Positions 1 to 6,218 of a DNA stretch of 64,000 bases are shown in pieces. This stretch comes from Vicinamibacterales bacterium (lineage in GTDB: Bacteria > Acidobacteriota > Vicinamibacteria > Vicinamibacterales > JAKQTR01). The position numbers and the translations under genes were made by a program. The stretch is from NCBI GenBank assembly GCA_025456345.1, contig JALOKU010000001.1:1-64000 (forward strand), read 5' to 3'. Within the stretch, counting starts at the first letter, position 1. Each line of letters begins with the position of its first letter. The notes under the pieces are model-generated. The model searched no databases and was not told the origin of the DNA. It saw nothing but the letters and a program-made list of their open reading frames with translations.

Positions 1-162
1 TTCGCCAGCGAGGTGGAGAGCAACCGCCCCGCGCAGGTTCTCGATGGTCTCATCGACGGTAGCGCCTTGCGTGACCACCGCAACTTCCAGGCACTCACCG
101 ATGAAACCGGACGTGTCGCCGCGTCGGATCGTCGCGGTGATGTTCTGGCGCAACTCAGGCAT
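1..162 (-). CDS. HicB-like antitoxin (partial, runs off the left edge)
   Basis: The first 54 residues of a small protein are visible, starting at an ATG whose complement is 160-162. A GAGGGA ribosome-binding site lies six bases upstream. The sequence has the HicB/UPF0150 pattern: a short strand, then GFIGECLEVAVVTQG, then a helix TVDETIENLRGAVALHL. HicB proteins neutralise HicA mRNA-cleaving toxins and have a degenerate RNase-H-like fold. The C-terminus and any hicA lie outside the window. A TACAAT hexamer sits about 17 nt upstream inside a short ACAATTGT palindrome, which could be an autoregulated promoter. Family assignment rests on pattern recognition over a short stretch. It could also be a solitary HicB-like protein. 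Confidence 0.7.
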   Translation of the reverse strand, partial: MPELRQNITATIRRGDTSGFIGECLEVAVVTQGATVDETIENLRGAVALHLAGE

Positions 163-239
163 CGCTTCCCTCGGGACAATTGTAGTCCGCATGCCTATAG
201 AACGAACGCCGATTCTGGTGAGGACCGCGGAGCCACTTC

Positions 240-269
240 GGGAGGCGGCGGGAATGGAACTCACGTCCG
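240..269 (-). repeat. Decayed third copy of the ssrA 3' end
   Basis: Aligned with 3322-3350, about 25 of 29 positions match. The GGAGGCGGCGGGA core is intact and scattered substitutions fall in the T-loop part. The changes break the T-stem pairing, so it is not a functional RNA end. It is probably a relic of an earlier integration at the same site. Confidence 0.6.
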
Positions 270-403
270 CGCCAGGGATCGGGTGCTTTGTTCCGCAATT
301 GCCGCCCGACCCGCCAGACGTGACGGTGTTGTGCGGAATATGCGGGTGTAGCGTGAGGAGTCTTGAGGCCCTTCGACTCGGCCCGACGGGCCTCGCTCAG
401 GGC

Positions 404-470
404 ACCATTCGGCTCGGTCGCTGACTGGGGCTGCCATGAGCGGGTGAGCGAAGCGACCGAGTCGAATGGT
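404..470. terminator. Long hairpin directly after the displaced ssrA 3' end
   Basis: Arms 404-422 and 452-470 are inverted repeats of 19 nt with one mismatch, around a 29-nt loop. Read on the minus strand, the hairpin begins at the CCA of the displaced ssrA end at 467-492. It may be the original ssrA terminator. There is no U-tract, so intrinsic termination is not certain. A REP-like palindrome is the alternative. Confidence 0.5.
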
Positions 471-492
471 GGAGGCGGCGGGAGTCGAACCC
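470..492 (-). repeat. Attachment-site copy of the ssrA 3' end
   Basis: These 23 bases are identical to 3322-3344, the T-arm and acceptor end of tmRNA. Unlike the functional gene, this copy is followed by an encoded CCA (complement of 467-469). That is what is expected if an island integrated into ssrA, carried its own replacement 3' end and displaced the host end to here. The interval 493-3321 would then be the residual island. Confidence 0.75.
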
Positions 493-718
493 TAACGGGC
501 ACGTCCCGCTAACTTATTGATGGCGTGGCGCTTCTGGTCTCAAGTGCTTGACAGGGCGAGACTTCCTGCTGCCTCCGCGTTCGCTGGCGTCCTCTCGTGT
601 CCTCTGGAATCGACCCGGGTTGTGGAGACATTGTGGAGACGGAGAACAGCGCCGGGTGGGCGCCAATCAACGGTCGCTGCATTCTCCGCGTGGCCGATGT
701 GAACGCGTCGTATCCGAC

Positions 719-1078
719 CTAGGCAGGGGCGTGTCTCCGACCGACGACTTTGTCTCCTGCAGCGTCGTCGGCAATGCCGGACAACACCACGGGATCGCGG
801 TCGGGGAACTCAGCGACCAGCGAGAGCGTCCCCCCCATCGCCTGGACGGACTTACGAAGCGTCGACAGCAGGAGATCGCTGCGTTTCTCCAGACGCGACA
901 CACCGTCTTGCGTGATGCCGAGCGCCTTGGCCATGCGGACCTGCGTCAGTTTCCGGGCCTGCCTAAGCTCCTGCAGGGTCATTTCCTCGGCTACCAGTTG
1001 CGCGGCGCGCGCCTCAATTTTCTTGCGGCGCGCGGGACTCAGCCCCTTCCTGATACGTTCGAGGTTCGTCATGGTCAT
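719..1078 (-). CDS. XRE-family antitoxin (HigA-like)
   Basis: A 119-residue protein with a helix-turn-helix near the middle: TLQELRQARKLTQVRMAKALGITQDGVSRLEKR. This is the XRE type used by HigA antitoxins to bind the toxin and repress their own promoter. The start ATG (1076-1078) overlaps the toxin stop in an ATGA junction, so the two genes are translationally coupled in toxin-first (higBA) order. A longer frame extends upstream into the toxin gene and is not used. The C-terminal tail after AEFPDRDPV is short and basic. The product is inferred to be cytoplasmic and to form a complex with the neighbouring toxin. It lies on the ssrA-associated island. Confidence 0.88.
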   Translation of the reverse strand: MTMTNLERIRKGLSPARRKKIEARAAQLVAEEMTLQELRQARKLTQVRMAKALGITQDGVSRLEKRSDLLLSTLRKSVQAMGGTLSLVAEFPDRDPVVLSGIADDAAGDKVVGRRHAPA

Positions 1079-1452
1079 GATTTCCGTCCCTTCAGGTTCT
1101 GCTTCTTCATGCCGGCCAGGTGCGCGTCGAACCTCGAGTCCGCCCTTGCGAGGAGTTGCACGTAGAATCGCCTCCCACTGCCGCCGGACTTGTCGCCCCC
1201 GCACAGCATGATGGCCCGTCGGGTCGGGTCAAAGGCAAAGGCGAAACGCCACACACCGTCTGCGGCGTCGAACCTCAACTCCTTCATGTTCGCGTGGCGC
1301 GAGCCATTGAGCGTGTCGACTCGAGGTCGACCGAGCAAGGGGCCGAAGTGCTCCAGCAGGCGGACGCACGCCAACAACTCGTCTTGAACGTCCCTCGGGA
1401 GGGCGTGATACTCCGCGACGAAGTCGCCATGGAAATCAACGGTCCACGTCAC
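1075..1452 (-). CDS. HigB/Gp49-like toxin (RelE superfamily)
   Basis: About 125 residues with the phage Gp49-like HigB signature. It starts VTWTVDFH, then PRDVQDELL, then GRPRVDTLNGSRHANMKELR, WRFAFAFDPTRRAI and GGDKSG. Members are ribosome-dependent mRNA interferases of the RelE fold. The open frame begins at a GTG at 1467, but that codon lies directly before the -10 hexamer of a strong promoter (1459-1464). Homologues begin at the residue encoded by GTG 1450-1452, so I choose that start. The transcript would then be leaderless or nearly so. The gene is directly upstream of, and overlaps by 4 bp, the XRE antitoxin. The function call is by family; toxicity is not shown. Confidence 0.85.
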   Translation of the reverse strand: MTWTVDFHGDFVAEYHALPRDVQDELLACVRLLEHFGPLLGRPRVDTLNGSRHANMKELRFDAADGVWRFAFAFDPTRRAIMLCGGDKSGGSGRRFYVQLLARADSRFDAHLAGMKKQNLKGRKS

Positions 1453-1458
1453 CTTCAC

Positions 1459-1497
1459 AGTATGCACCCAAAAACATATGGTGTCAAAGACATGTCT
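1459..1497 (-). promoter_or_regulatory. Promoter and candidate operator of the toxin-antitoxin pair
   Basis: On the minus strand TTGACA (1482-1487) is followed by a 17-bp spacer and CATACT (1459-1464), a near-consensus sigma-70 promoter. A perfect 10-bp palindrome AGACATGTCT (1488-1497) abuts the -35 element and is a natural candidate for antitoxin binding. The -10 ends six bases before the chosen GTG start. Confidence 0.8.
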
Positions 1498-1707
1498 CGA
1501 TCAAGGGCCACTATGCGCCGGAGTGGGCGGCTGAGGACTGCGACGAGATTCAGCCCGTGGGGTGGTGGTGTCCGATAACTGTATACACTCTTCGGACGCT
1601 CCGGGTTGGCAGGGTCACCCTCAGCGACGTGGTCGCGACTGGTCGTTGGCCACGCCAATCCGCTCGATAGAGACCTTGGGCTTGATCCGATCCGGTGGAC
1701 GGGTTGA

Positions 1708-2579
1708 CTACGCGGCCTGACGCTTGGCAGCGCGTCGCTCAAAGGCGGCCGGACTGATCTGGCCGCAAGTCGAGTGACGCCGCTGCTGGTTATAGAACAC
1801 TTCGATGTAGTCGAACAACTGCTCTTTCGCGACCCCGTACCCTTCGAACCGCTCGCCGAGCTCACTCTTGAGCGTGGAGAAGAAGCTCTCCATGACGGCG
1901 TTATCGAAGCAATTACCCCGCCGGCTCATGCTGCAGGTGATGCCGCGCCCGTCGAGGATCGTCTGGTAGTCCTCGCTGGCGTACGGCTGCCCTGGTCGGA
2001 ATGGTGGAGCAGCCCCGTGCCCGGACCGCGCCGTTTCAGGGCCATCTCGAGTGCCCGGATGACGAGGTGCCGGTCGTTGACCGCGCTCACCGCCCAGCCG
2101 ACCACGAAGCGTGAGAACAGGTCGAGGATGGCGGCCAGGTAGAGCTTGCTGCCGTGCCCCCCGATGAGGCATTCCGTCGTATCGCCGACCCACCGTTGAT
2201 TTGGGGCGTCGGCGGTGAACTCCTGATTCAACACATTCGCGGCGACGGGGTGGTCGTGGTCACTCATGGTGGTGCCCTTGAACCGCTTGCGCACGCGCGC
2301 CTTGAGGCCCTCTTCCTGCATCAGGCGAACGACACGCTTCCGGCTGATGGGGACGCCCTGCTCCCGCAGGTCCTCATAGATGCGAGGGCTGCCATACCGC
2401 TGCTTGCTCTCCGTGAACGCCGTGCGGACCAGGACGCTCAACCGGCGGTCTTGCTGGCGATGCGCCGACTCGGGGCGTCGCGCCCACGCGTAATACCCAC
2501 TCCGGGTCACCCGTAAGCACCGACACAAGATCGTGACGGCATGCGTGGCCTTCTCCGCGGCGATGAACTGAAATCTCAC
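1708..2579 (-). pseudogene. IS3 transposase OrfB, disrupted by a 1-nt deletion
   Basis: The rve integrase-core transposase of the element. The first frame runs from the start region VRFQFIAAEKATHAV through the HTH_21 segment YGSPRIYEDLREQGV and the first core aspartates (NQRWVGDTTE...ILDLFSRFVVGWAV) to LLHHSDQGS. There a single base is missing, after position 1984 on the plus strand. The rest (YASEDYQTILDGRGITCSMSRRGN, the ESFFSTLKSEL catalytic Glu helix, and QISPAAFERRAAKRQAA) continues in another frame to the stop at 1708. Adding one base restores a normal-length protein. Transposition by this copy should therefore be dead unless it is complemented. Confidence 0.85.
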
Positions 2580-2896
2580 CGACTCGACTTGGCGAAGAAG
2601 GCCAGCGCTTTTTTTAGGATGTCGCGCTCCTCCTGCAACACCCGATTGGCCTTCCGCAGCTGCGCCAACTCCTCCCGCTCGGCCGTCGTCAGCCCCGTCC
2701 GGCCGCGCGTCCGATTGGCTCGGGCCCGATGCACCCACTCGCGGAGCGCGGTCTCGGTGAGGTCCAGGTCTCGGGCGACGGTCGGGACCGTCTTGCCCTC
2801 GTCGAGGACCAGGCGCACCGCCTGCGCCTTGAAGTCCTCGTCAAACTGCCGGCGTGCCCGCCGGGACTTGGTGGTCGTTTCTGCCATCGTGGACAT
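2576..2896 (-). CDS. IS3-family OrfA (HTH protein)
   Basis: A 106-residue transposase subunit with a helix-turn-helix (RRQFDEDFKAQAVRLVLDEG, then TVPTVARDLDLTETALREWV) and a leucine-zipper tail (EREELAQLRKANRVLQEERD) for multimerisation. The ATG at 2894-2896 has an AAGGCGG site just upstream. A GTG start nine codons earlier is possible but would fall within the terminal-repeat region. The end overlaps orfB, as is usual for the family. The reading frame is intact, unlike orfB. Confidence 0.85.
   Translation of the reverse strand: MSTMAETTTKSRRARRQFDEDFKAQAVRLVLDEGKTVPTVARDLDLTETALREWVHRARANRTRGRTGLTTAEREELAQLRKANRVLQEERDILKKALAFFAKSSR
2609..2615 (-). promoter_or_regulatory. A7 slippery site for OrfA-OrfB frameshifting
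   Basis: A run of seven A on the minus strand lies 33 nt before the orfA stop. A -1 slip here moves ribosomes from orfA (...DILKK) into the orfB frame, the standard way IS3 elements make the OrfAB transposase. Confidence 0.7.
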
Positions 2897-3213
2897 CGTA
2901 TCCGCCTTTCGGAAAGTGTCCACGCGATCGGATCAAGCCCAAAGCCCACGAGCGCTTTCGAGGACGTAGACGAAGTGTTTGGGCTCATTGGGCACGCCTG
3001 GAACTGAAGCAAGGGGGAGGCCAGCGGCCAAGCATCAGTTTTTCTGGGCGATTCAGCCGAGTGGGAGATGAACCGAGGCAAATTCTGCAACACCGCGCAC
3101 TGATGGAGATTGCAGAAATCGTCCGCCTTCGCAACGGTCCGGTCCGCCTTCGCTGGCGTCCGGTCTGACGCCTTCCTCCGCCGGCTTCGGCGTGACAGAC
3201 TTCGCCTGTACAT

Positions 3214-3253
3214 GGCTTGCCCAGACCAATCTCATCCGAGGTTGTGGCAAGCC
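3214..3253 (-). repeat. Tandem palindrome, copy 1 (outer)
   Basis: GGCTTGCC at 3214-3221 pairs with GGCAAGCC at 3246-3253. The interior resembles copy 2 but its inner stem is degraded. It probably shares an origin with the copy at 3266-3305. Confidence 0.55.
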
Positions 3254-3265
3254 GGTGAAATGACT

Positions 3266-3305
3266 GGCTTGCCCAGACGAAGCTCTCCGAGGAGAGCGGC
3301 AAGCC
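3266..3305 (-). terminator. Hairpin 17 nt after the ssrA 3' end
   Basis: GGCTTGCC (3266-3273) pairs with GGCAAGCC (3298-3305). Inside it GCTCTCC (3282-3288) pairs perfectly with GGAGAGC (3291-3297). The placement just beyond tmRNA on the minus strand suggests a terminator or processing hairpin. No U-tract is present, and REP-type palindromes are an alternative. Confidence 0.5.
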
Positions 3306-3321
3306 GGAGGAGAGCGAAGTC

Positions 3322-3672
3322 TGGAGGCGGCGGGAGTCGAACCCGCGTCCGAAAGCGCGTCGCCGAAGGAATCTACATGCGTGTCCGCTCCTGTTGGTTC
3401 GCGCCAAGCGTGAGAGAGCGGCAGAAACCGCCCGGCGCTAGCTCCGAAATCGATTCGCCACCGCGCCTCGGAACCGAGCGCTTCAGCTAGCCTGCGAAGA
3501 TGACATCCAGCCCAGCCGTGCAGGCCCGGACCAGGTGGACGTCGCGGTTATTTAAGCCGCGAGAGCGAGCTGCGAGTTCGCAGTTAGGTTTGTTTCCACC
3601 GGTTTAACGAGTCAGCGGAGCTCGGCATGCATCCCTCGATCCAGCACCTCCGTCGAAGCCAATGTCGCCCCC
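3322..3672 (-). ncRNA. ssrA: tmRNA (transfer-messenger RNA)
   Basis: A 351-nt single-piece tmRNA that rescues stalled ribosomes with SmpB. The 5' end GGGGGCG pairs with CGCCTCC at the 3' end, followed by discriminator A at 3322. The T-arm reads GCGGG-TTCGACT-CCCGC. The tag frame (3552-3581, minus strand) encodes ANSQLALAA and stops at TAA, giving the usual LALAA-type degron. CCA is not encoded after the discriminator (GAC follows), so it must be added after transcription. The 3' 23 bp are duplicated at 470-492, which marks this gene as an island integration site. The 5' region GGCTTCGAC and the pre-tag segment are typical. Confidence 0.96.
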
Positions 3673-3685
3673 ACATGGTTGGCGC

Positions 3686-3712
3686 GGTCAGCCGGCGAAC
3701 AGTCGGCTGACC
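3686..3712. repeat. Inverted repeat in the ssrA leader
   Basis: GGTCAGCCG (3686-3694) and CGGCTGACC (3704-3712) form a perfect 9-bp stem. It lies between the predicted ssrA transcription start and the mature 5' end, so it would be in the pre-tmRNA leader removed by RNase P. An operator role is also possible. Confidence 0.55.
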
Positions 3713-3725
3713 AAGTTGCACTCTC

Positions 3726-3754
3726 ATTGTACGACCCATCCCCTCGCCAGTCAA
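3726..3754 (-). promoter_or_regulatory. ssrA promoter
   Basis: On the minus strand TTGACT (3749-3754), a 17-bp spacer and TACAAT (3726-3731) make a near-consensus sigma-70 promoter. The predicted start near 3719 gives a leader of about 47 nt before mature tmRNA. Confidence 0.82.
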
Positions 3755-3851
3755 AGACGCGGGGCCACGGGCACTCGACGGCCGCCTTCGCCACGCCACC
3801 GTGTGGCATAATGCCGCGAGCCGGAGTTTCCCCCGCACGAGGCGACGCCAC

Positions 3852-6218
3852 ATGGCACTGGAGCAGCACATCAACAGCGCGATCGAGGCCGCGACGGCGG
3901 AACTCGCGGGCCGGTTCCGGGAGCGGCTGCAGTCGCTGGCCGCGGAACTGAGCCAGGCGGCGTCGGCCGAGCGAGCCCGCGAAACGGAAGAGGCCGTGGT
4001 GCGCGCCAAGGCAGACCTGGCGGCGCAGCACGAAGCCGAGATCGCCGCGCTTCGAGCCGAAACGGCTGAGCAGCGCGATCTCGCGGTGTCGATGGCCTGG
4101 ACCGAAGCCGCCGAGAAGCACGACGCGGCCCTCACGGCCTACAGGGCGGACGCGGCGTCACAGCAGGAGGCGGCTTTATCGGCCCTCCGCGCCGAGGCCG
4201 ACTCGCAGCAGGAGAGTGCGCTCGCCGGACTGCGCAACGCCCTCGCGTCGCAGCACGAGACCGCGCTCGAGGCGCTGAGAACCGATCTGACGTCGCAGCA
4301 CGACGCGGCGATGGCCGCGCTCCGAGCTGAAACGGCTGGGCAGTGCGATCTCGCCGTGTCGATGGCCTGGACGGAAGCCGCCGAGAAGTACGACACGGCC
4401 CTGGCGGCCTTCAAGGCGGACGCGGTGTCCCAGCACGAGGCGGCCCTGTCCGCGCTGCACGCCGAGGCGGCCGAGCAACGCGACCTGGCCGTGTCGATGG
4501 CCTGGACCGAAGCCGCCGAGAAGCACGACGCGGCCCTGACAGCCTACAGGGCGGACGCGGCGTCGCAGCAGGATGCCGCCCTCGAGGCGGTCCGCGCCGA
4601 ACTGGAGTCGCAGCACGATGCGTCGATGGCCGCGCTGCGCGCCGAGGCCGCTGAGCAGCGCGACCTGGCCGTGTCGATGGCGCGGGCCGAAGCCGGCGAG
4701 CACCAGGAGGCCGCGCTCGCGGCCGCCCGCGCGGAGCACGAATCCCGTCACCAGTCGGCGCTGGAGGCCCTGCGGATCGATCTGGCGACCGAGCATGCCG
4801 CGGCGCTCGCCGCCGTGCGCGCACAGCTGGTCTCGGGTCGCGAGGCCGATCTGGAGGCCCTCAGAAGCGAACTCACCGCGCAGCACGACGCTGCCCTGGC
4901 GGCCGTCCGCGCCGACGCGGAGCTGCGGCAGGAACGCGCGCTCGCCGGGCTGGGAACCGAGCTGTCGGCACAGCACGAGGCCGCCCTCGAGGCGCTCAGG
5001 TCCGACATCGCCGCGCAGCACGAAGCCGCGGCGGCTGGCATGCGCGCCCAGTTTGCGGCGGATCAGGATTCGGCGCTCGCGGCGGCGCTCGCGGCGGCGC
5101 TCGCGAAGACCTCGCAGCAGCACGAGGCGGCGCTGGCGCAAAACACCCAGCAGCACGAGGCCGCCCTCGCCGCCGCCAGGTCCGAGGCTGACGACCGCCT
5201 CGCGCAGGCGCGCGCCGAGGCAGATGAACTCCTGGCCCACGCCCGCACCGAAGCGGACGAGCGCCTGGCCGCGGCCAAGGCCGAGGCCGAGGCGAGCCTC
5301 GCCGAGACCATTGCGGCGGCCAGGGCCGACGCCGTCCAGGCGACGGGCCCCGAGCTGGTCGCCGCGCGCGCCGCGGAGCGGCAGGTCGAACTCGCGCTGG
5401 CCGAGCGGCTGTCGGACGCCGTCCGCCGCCTCGACAACGCGCGTTCTCTCATCGAGGTGCTCGACGTCCTGGTCGACGCCTCGGCGCGCGAGGTGCCTCG
5501 CATCGCGGTCTTCCTCGTGCGCGGCAAGCAGTTGGCCGGCTGGCGGGCGGCGGGGTTCAGCCGCGACAACGACCCCCGCGAACTCGAAGTGCCGCTGGAT
5601 CAGGCCGGGCTGCTGACCAAGGCCGTCCGTTCCTTGTCGGCCGTGGCCGTGTCCGGCGCCATTCCGGGCGACACCGGCGCCACGCCCTTCGGATCGCTCC
5701 CGGCGACCAGCGCGGCGGTGGCGATTCCGTTGCGCGTCGGCGGCGAGACGGTCGGCGTCCTCTATGCCGACGACGTGTCGCCGCGGGAGCGCGAAACGCC
5801 CAGCGCCTGGCCCGAGAGCATCGACGTGCTGTCGCGCCACGCGTGCCGCTGCCTCGAGGCGGTCACCATCGCGCGCGTCACCCAGCCGGTCTCGATCCCG
5901 GCGCCGTCGACGCCGACGCCGCGGCGGTACACGCCGCAGGCGCGCGCCTTCCAGTCGGGACACGACGATGACGATGACGCCGCCCGGCGCTACGCGCGGC
6001 TGCTCGTGTCGGAAATCAAGCTGTACCACGAATCGGCGGTGACCGCGGGCCGGCGCGACCGCAACCTGCTGGAGCGCCTGCGCACCGAGATCGACCGCGC
6101 CAGGCGCCTGTACGGCGAACGCGTGCCGGCGGCGGTGCTGGCGCGCACCGACTACTTCGACCAGGAACTCGTGCGCACGCTGGCCAACGGCGACGCGTCG
6201 CTGTTGGGTCAGGCGTGA
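3852..6218 (+). CDS. Coiled-coil protein with GAF-like domain
   Basis: 788 residues. Residues about 30-520 are an Ala/Glu/Gln-rich coiled coil built from repeats around a 15-16-residue ALEALRxELxxQHDA unit. A longer block, QRDLAVSMAWTEAAEKHD and its variants, recurs near residues 75, 164, 209 and 269. Residues about 520-675 look like a GAF domain (IEVLDVLVDASAREVPRIAV, then AVAIPLRVGGETVGVLYADD). The last 80 residues (ARRYARLLVSEIKLYHESAV...ERLRTEIDRARRLYGERV) form a helical module I associate with acidobacterial GAF/zinc-ribbon proteins. There is no signal peptide. The start ATG 3852 follows GAGGCGAC; an upstream ATG at 3801 lacks such a site. The gene is coupled by a GTGA overlap to the lytic transglycosylase. 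A scaffold or sensor role in envelope growth is inference. Confidence 0.75.
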   Translation: MALEQHINSAIEAATAELAGRFRERLQSLAAELSQAASAERARETEEAVVRAKADLAAQHEAEIAALRAETAEQRDLAVSMAWTEAAEKHDAALTAYRADAASQQEAALSALRAEADSQQESALAGLRNALASQHETALEALRTDLTSQHDAAMAALRAETAGQCDLAVSMAWTEAAEKYDTALAAFKADAVSQHEAALSALHAEAAEQRDLAVSMAWTEAAEKHDAALTAYRADAASQQDAALEAVRAELESQHDASMAALRAEAAEQRDLAVSMARAEAGEHQEAALAAARAEHESRHQSALEALRIDLATEHAAALAAVRAQLVSGREADLEALRSELTAQHDAALAAVRADAELRQERALAGLGTELSAQHEAALEALRSDIAAQHEAAAAGMRAQFAADQDSALAAALAAALAKTSQQHEAALAQNTQQHEAALAAARSEADDRLAQARAEADELLAHARTEADERLAAAKAEAEASLAETIAAARADAVQATGPELVAARAAERQVELALAERLSDAVRRLDNARSLIEVLDVLVDASAREVPRIAVFLVRGKQLAGWRAAGFSRDNDPRELEVPLDQAGLLTKAVRSLSAVAVSGAIPGDTGATPFGSLPATSAAVAIPLRVGGETVGVLYADDVSPRERETPSAWPESIDVLSRHACRCLEAVTIARVTQPVSIPAPSTPTPRRYTPQARAFQSGHDDDDDAARRYARLLVSEIKLYHESAVTAGRRDRNLLERLRTEIDRARRLYGERVPAAVLARTDYFDQELVRTLANGDASLLGQA

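Larger units (their letters stand above)
163..718. other. Non-coding island flank with ssrA 3'-end copies
   Basis: About 550 bp with no convincing gene. It holds a decayed copy of the ssrA 3' end (240-269), a long imperfect hairpin (404-470) and a well-preserved 23-bp ssrA 3'-end copy (470-492). The 493-718 part shows nothing recognisable on either strand. An integrase would be expected beside the attachment site, but none is readable. Open frames here have no coding character. Confidence 0.6.
1677..2941 (-). mobile_element. IS3-family insertion sequence, transposase broken
   Basis: About 1,265 bp. The terminal inverted repeats begin TGGGCTTGATCCGATC on the plus strand at 1677 and on the minus strand at 2941. 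After two differing bases both continue GTGGAC. Inside are orfA (2576-2896) and a frameshifted orfB (1708-2579). The TG start of the repeats, the size and the orfA/orfB arrangement with an A7 slippage site fit the IS3 family. I see no matching 3-5 bp target duplication at the ends, so the element may be old or its flanks rearranged. It lies inside the ssrA-bounded island. Confidence 0.88.
2943..3321. other. Non-coding stretch between the IS element and ssrA
   Basis: About 380 bp without a gene. The right half carries GAAGGCGGAC-like short repeats and two tandem hairpins (3214-3253 and 3266-3305) directly downstream of ssrA on the minus strand. Nothing else is recognised. Confidence 0.6.

Noticed and set aside
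470-492. Independent tRNA gene
   Set aside because: Only the T-arm/acceptor end is present. No D-arm or anticodon arm precedes it.
155-502. 115-codon open frame on the minus strand
   Set aside because: It runs through the ssrA 3'-end copies and the hairpin. The Pro run and composition are those of translated non-coding RNA sequence.
493-718. Possible 3' remnant of a tyrosine recombinase
   Set aside because: The position next to the attachment site is right, but no frame shows the R-H-R-Y motifs or any recognisable core.
1677-2941. Target-site duplication around the IS3 element
   Set aside because: Bases flanking the two terminal repeats (acct and aagc) do not match, so no duplication can be claimed.
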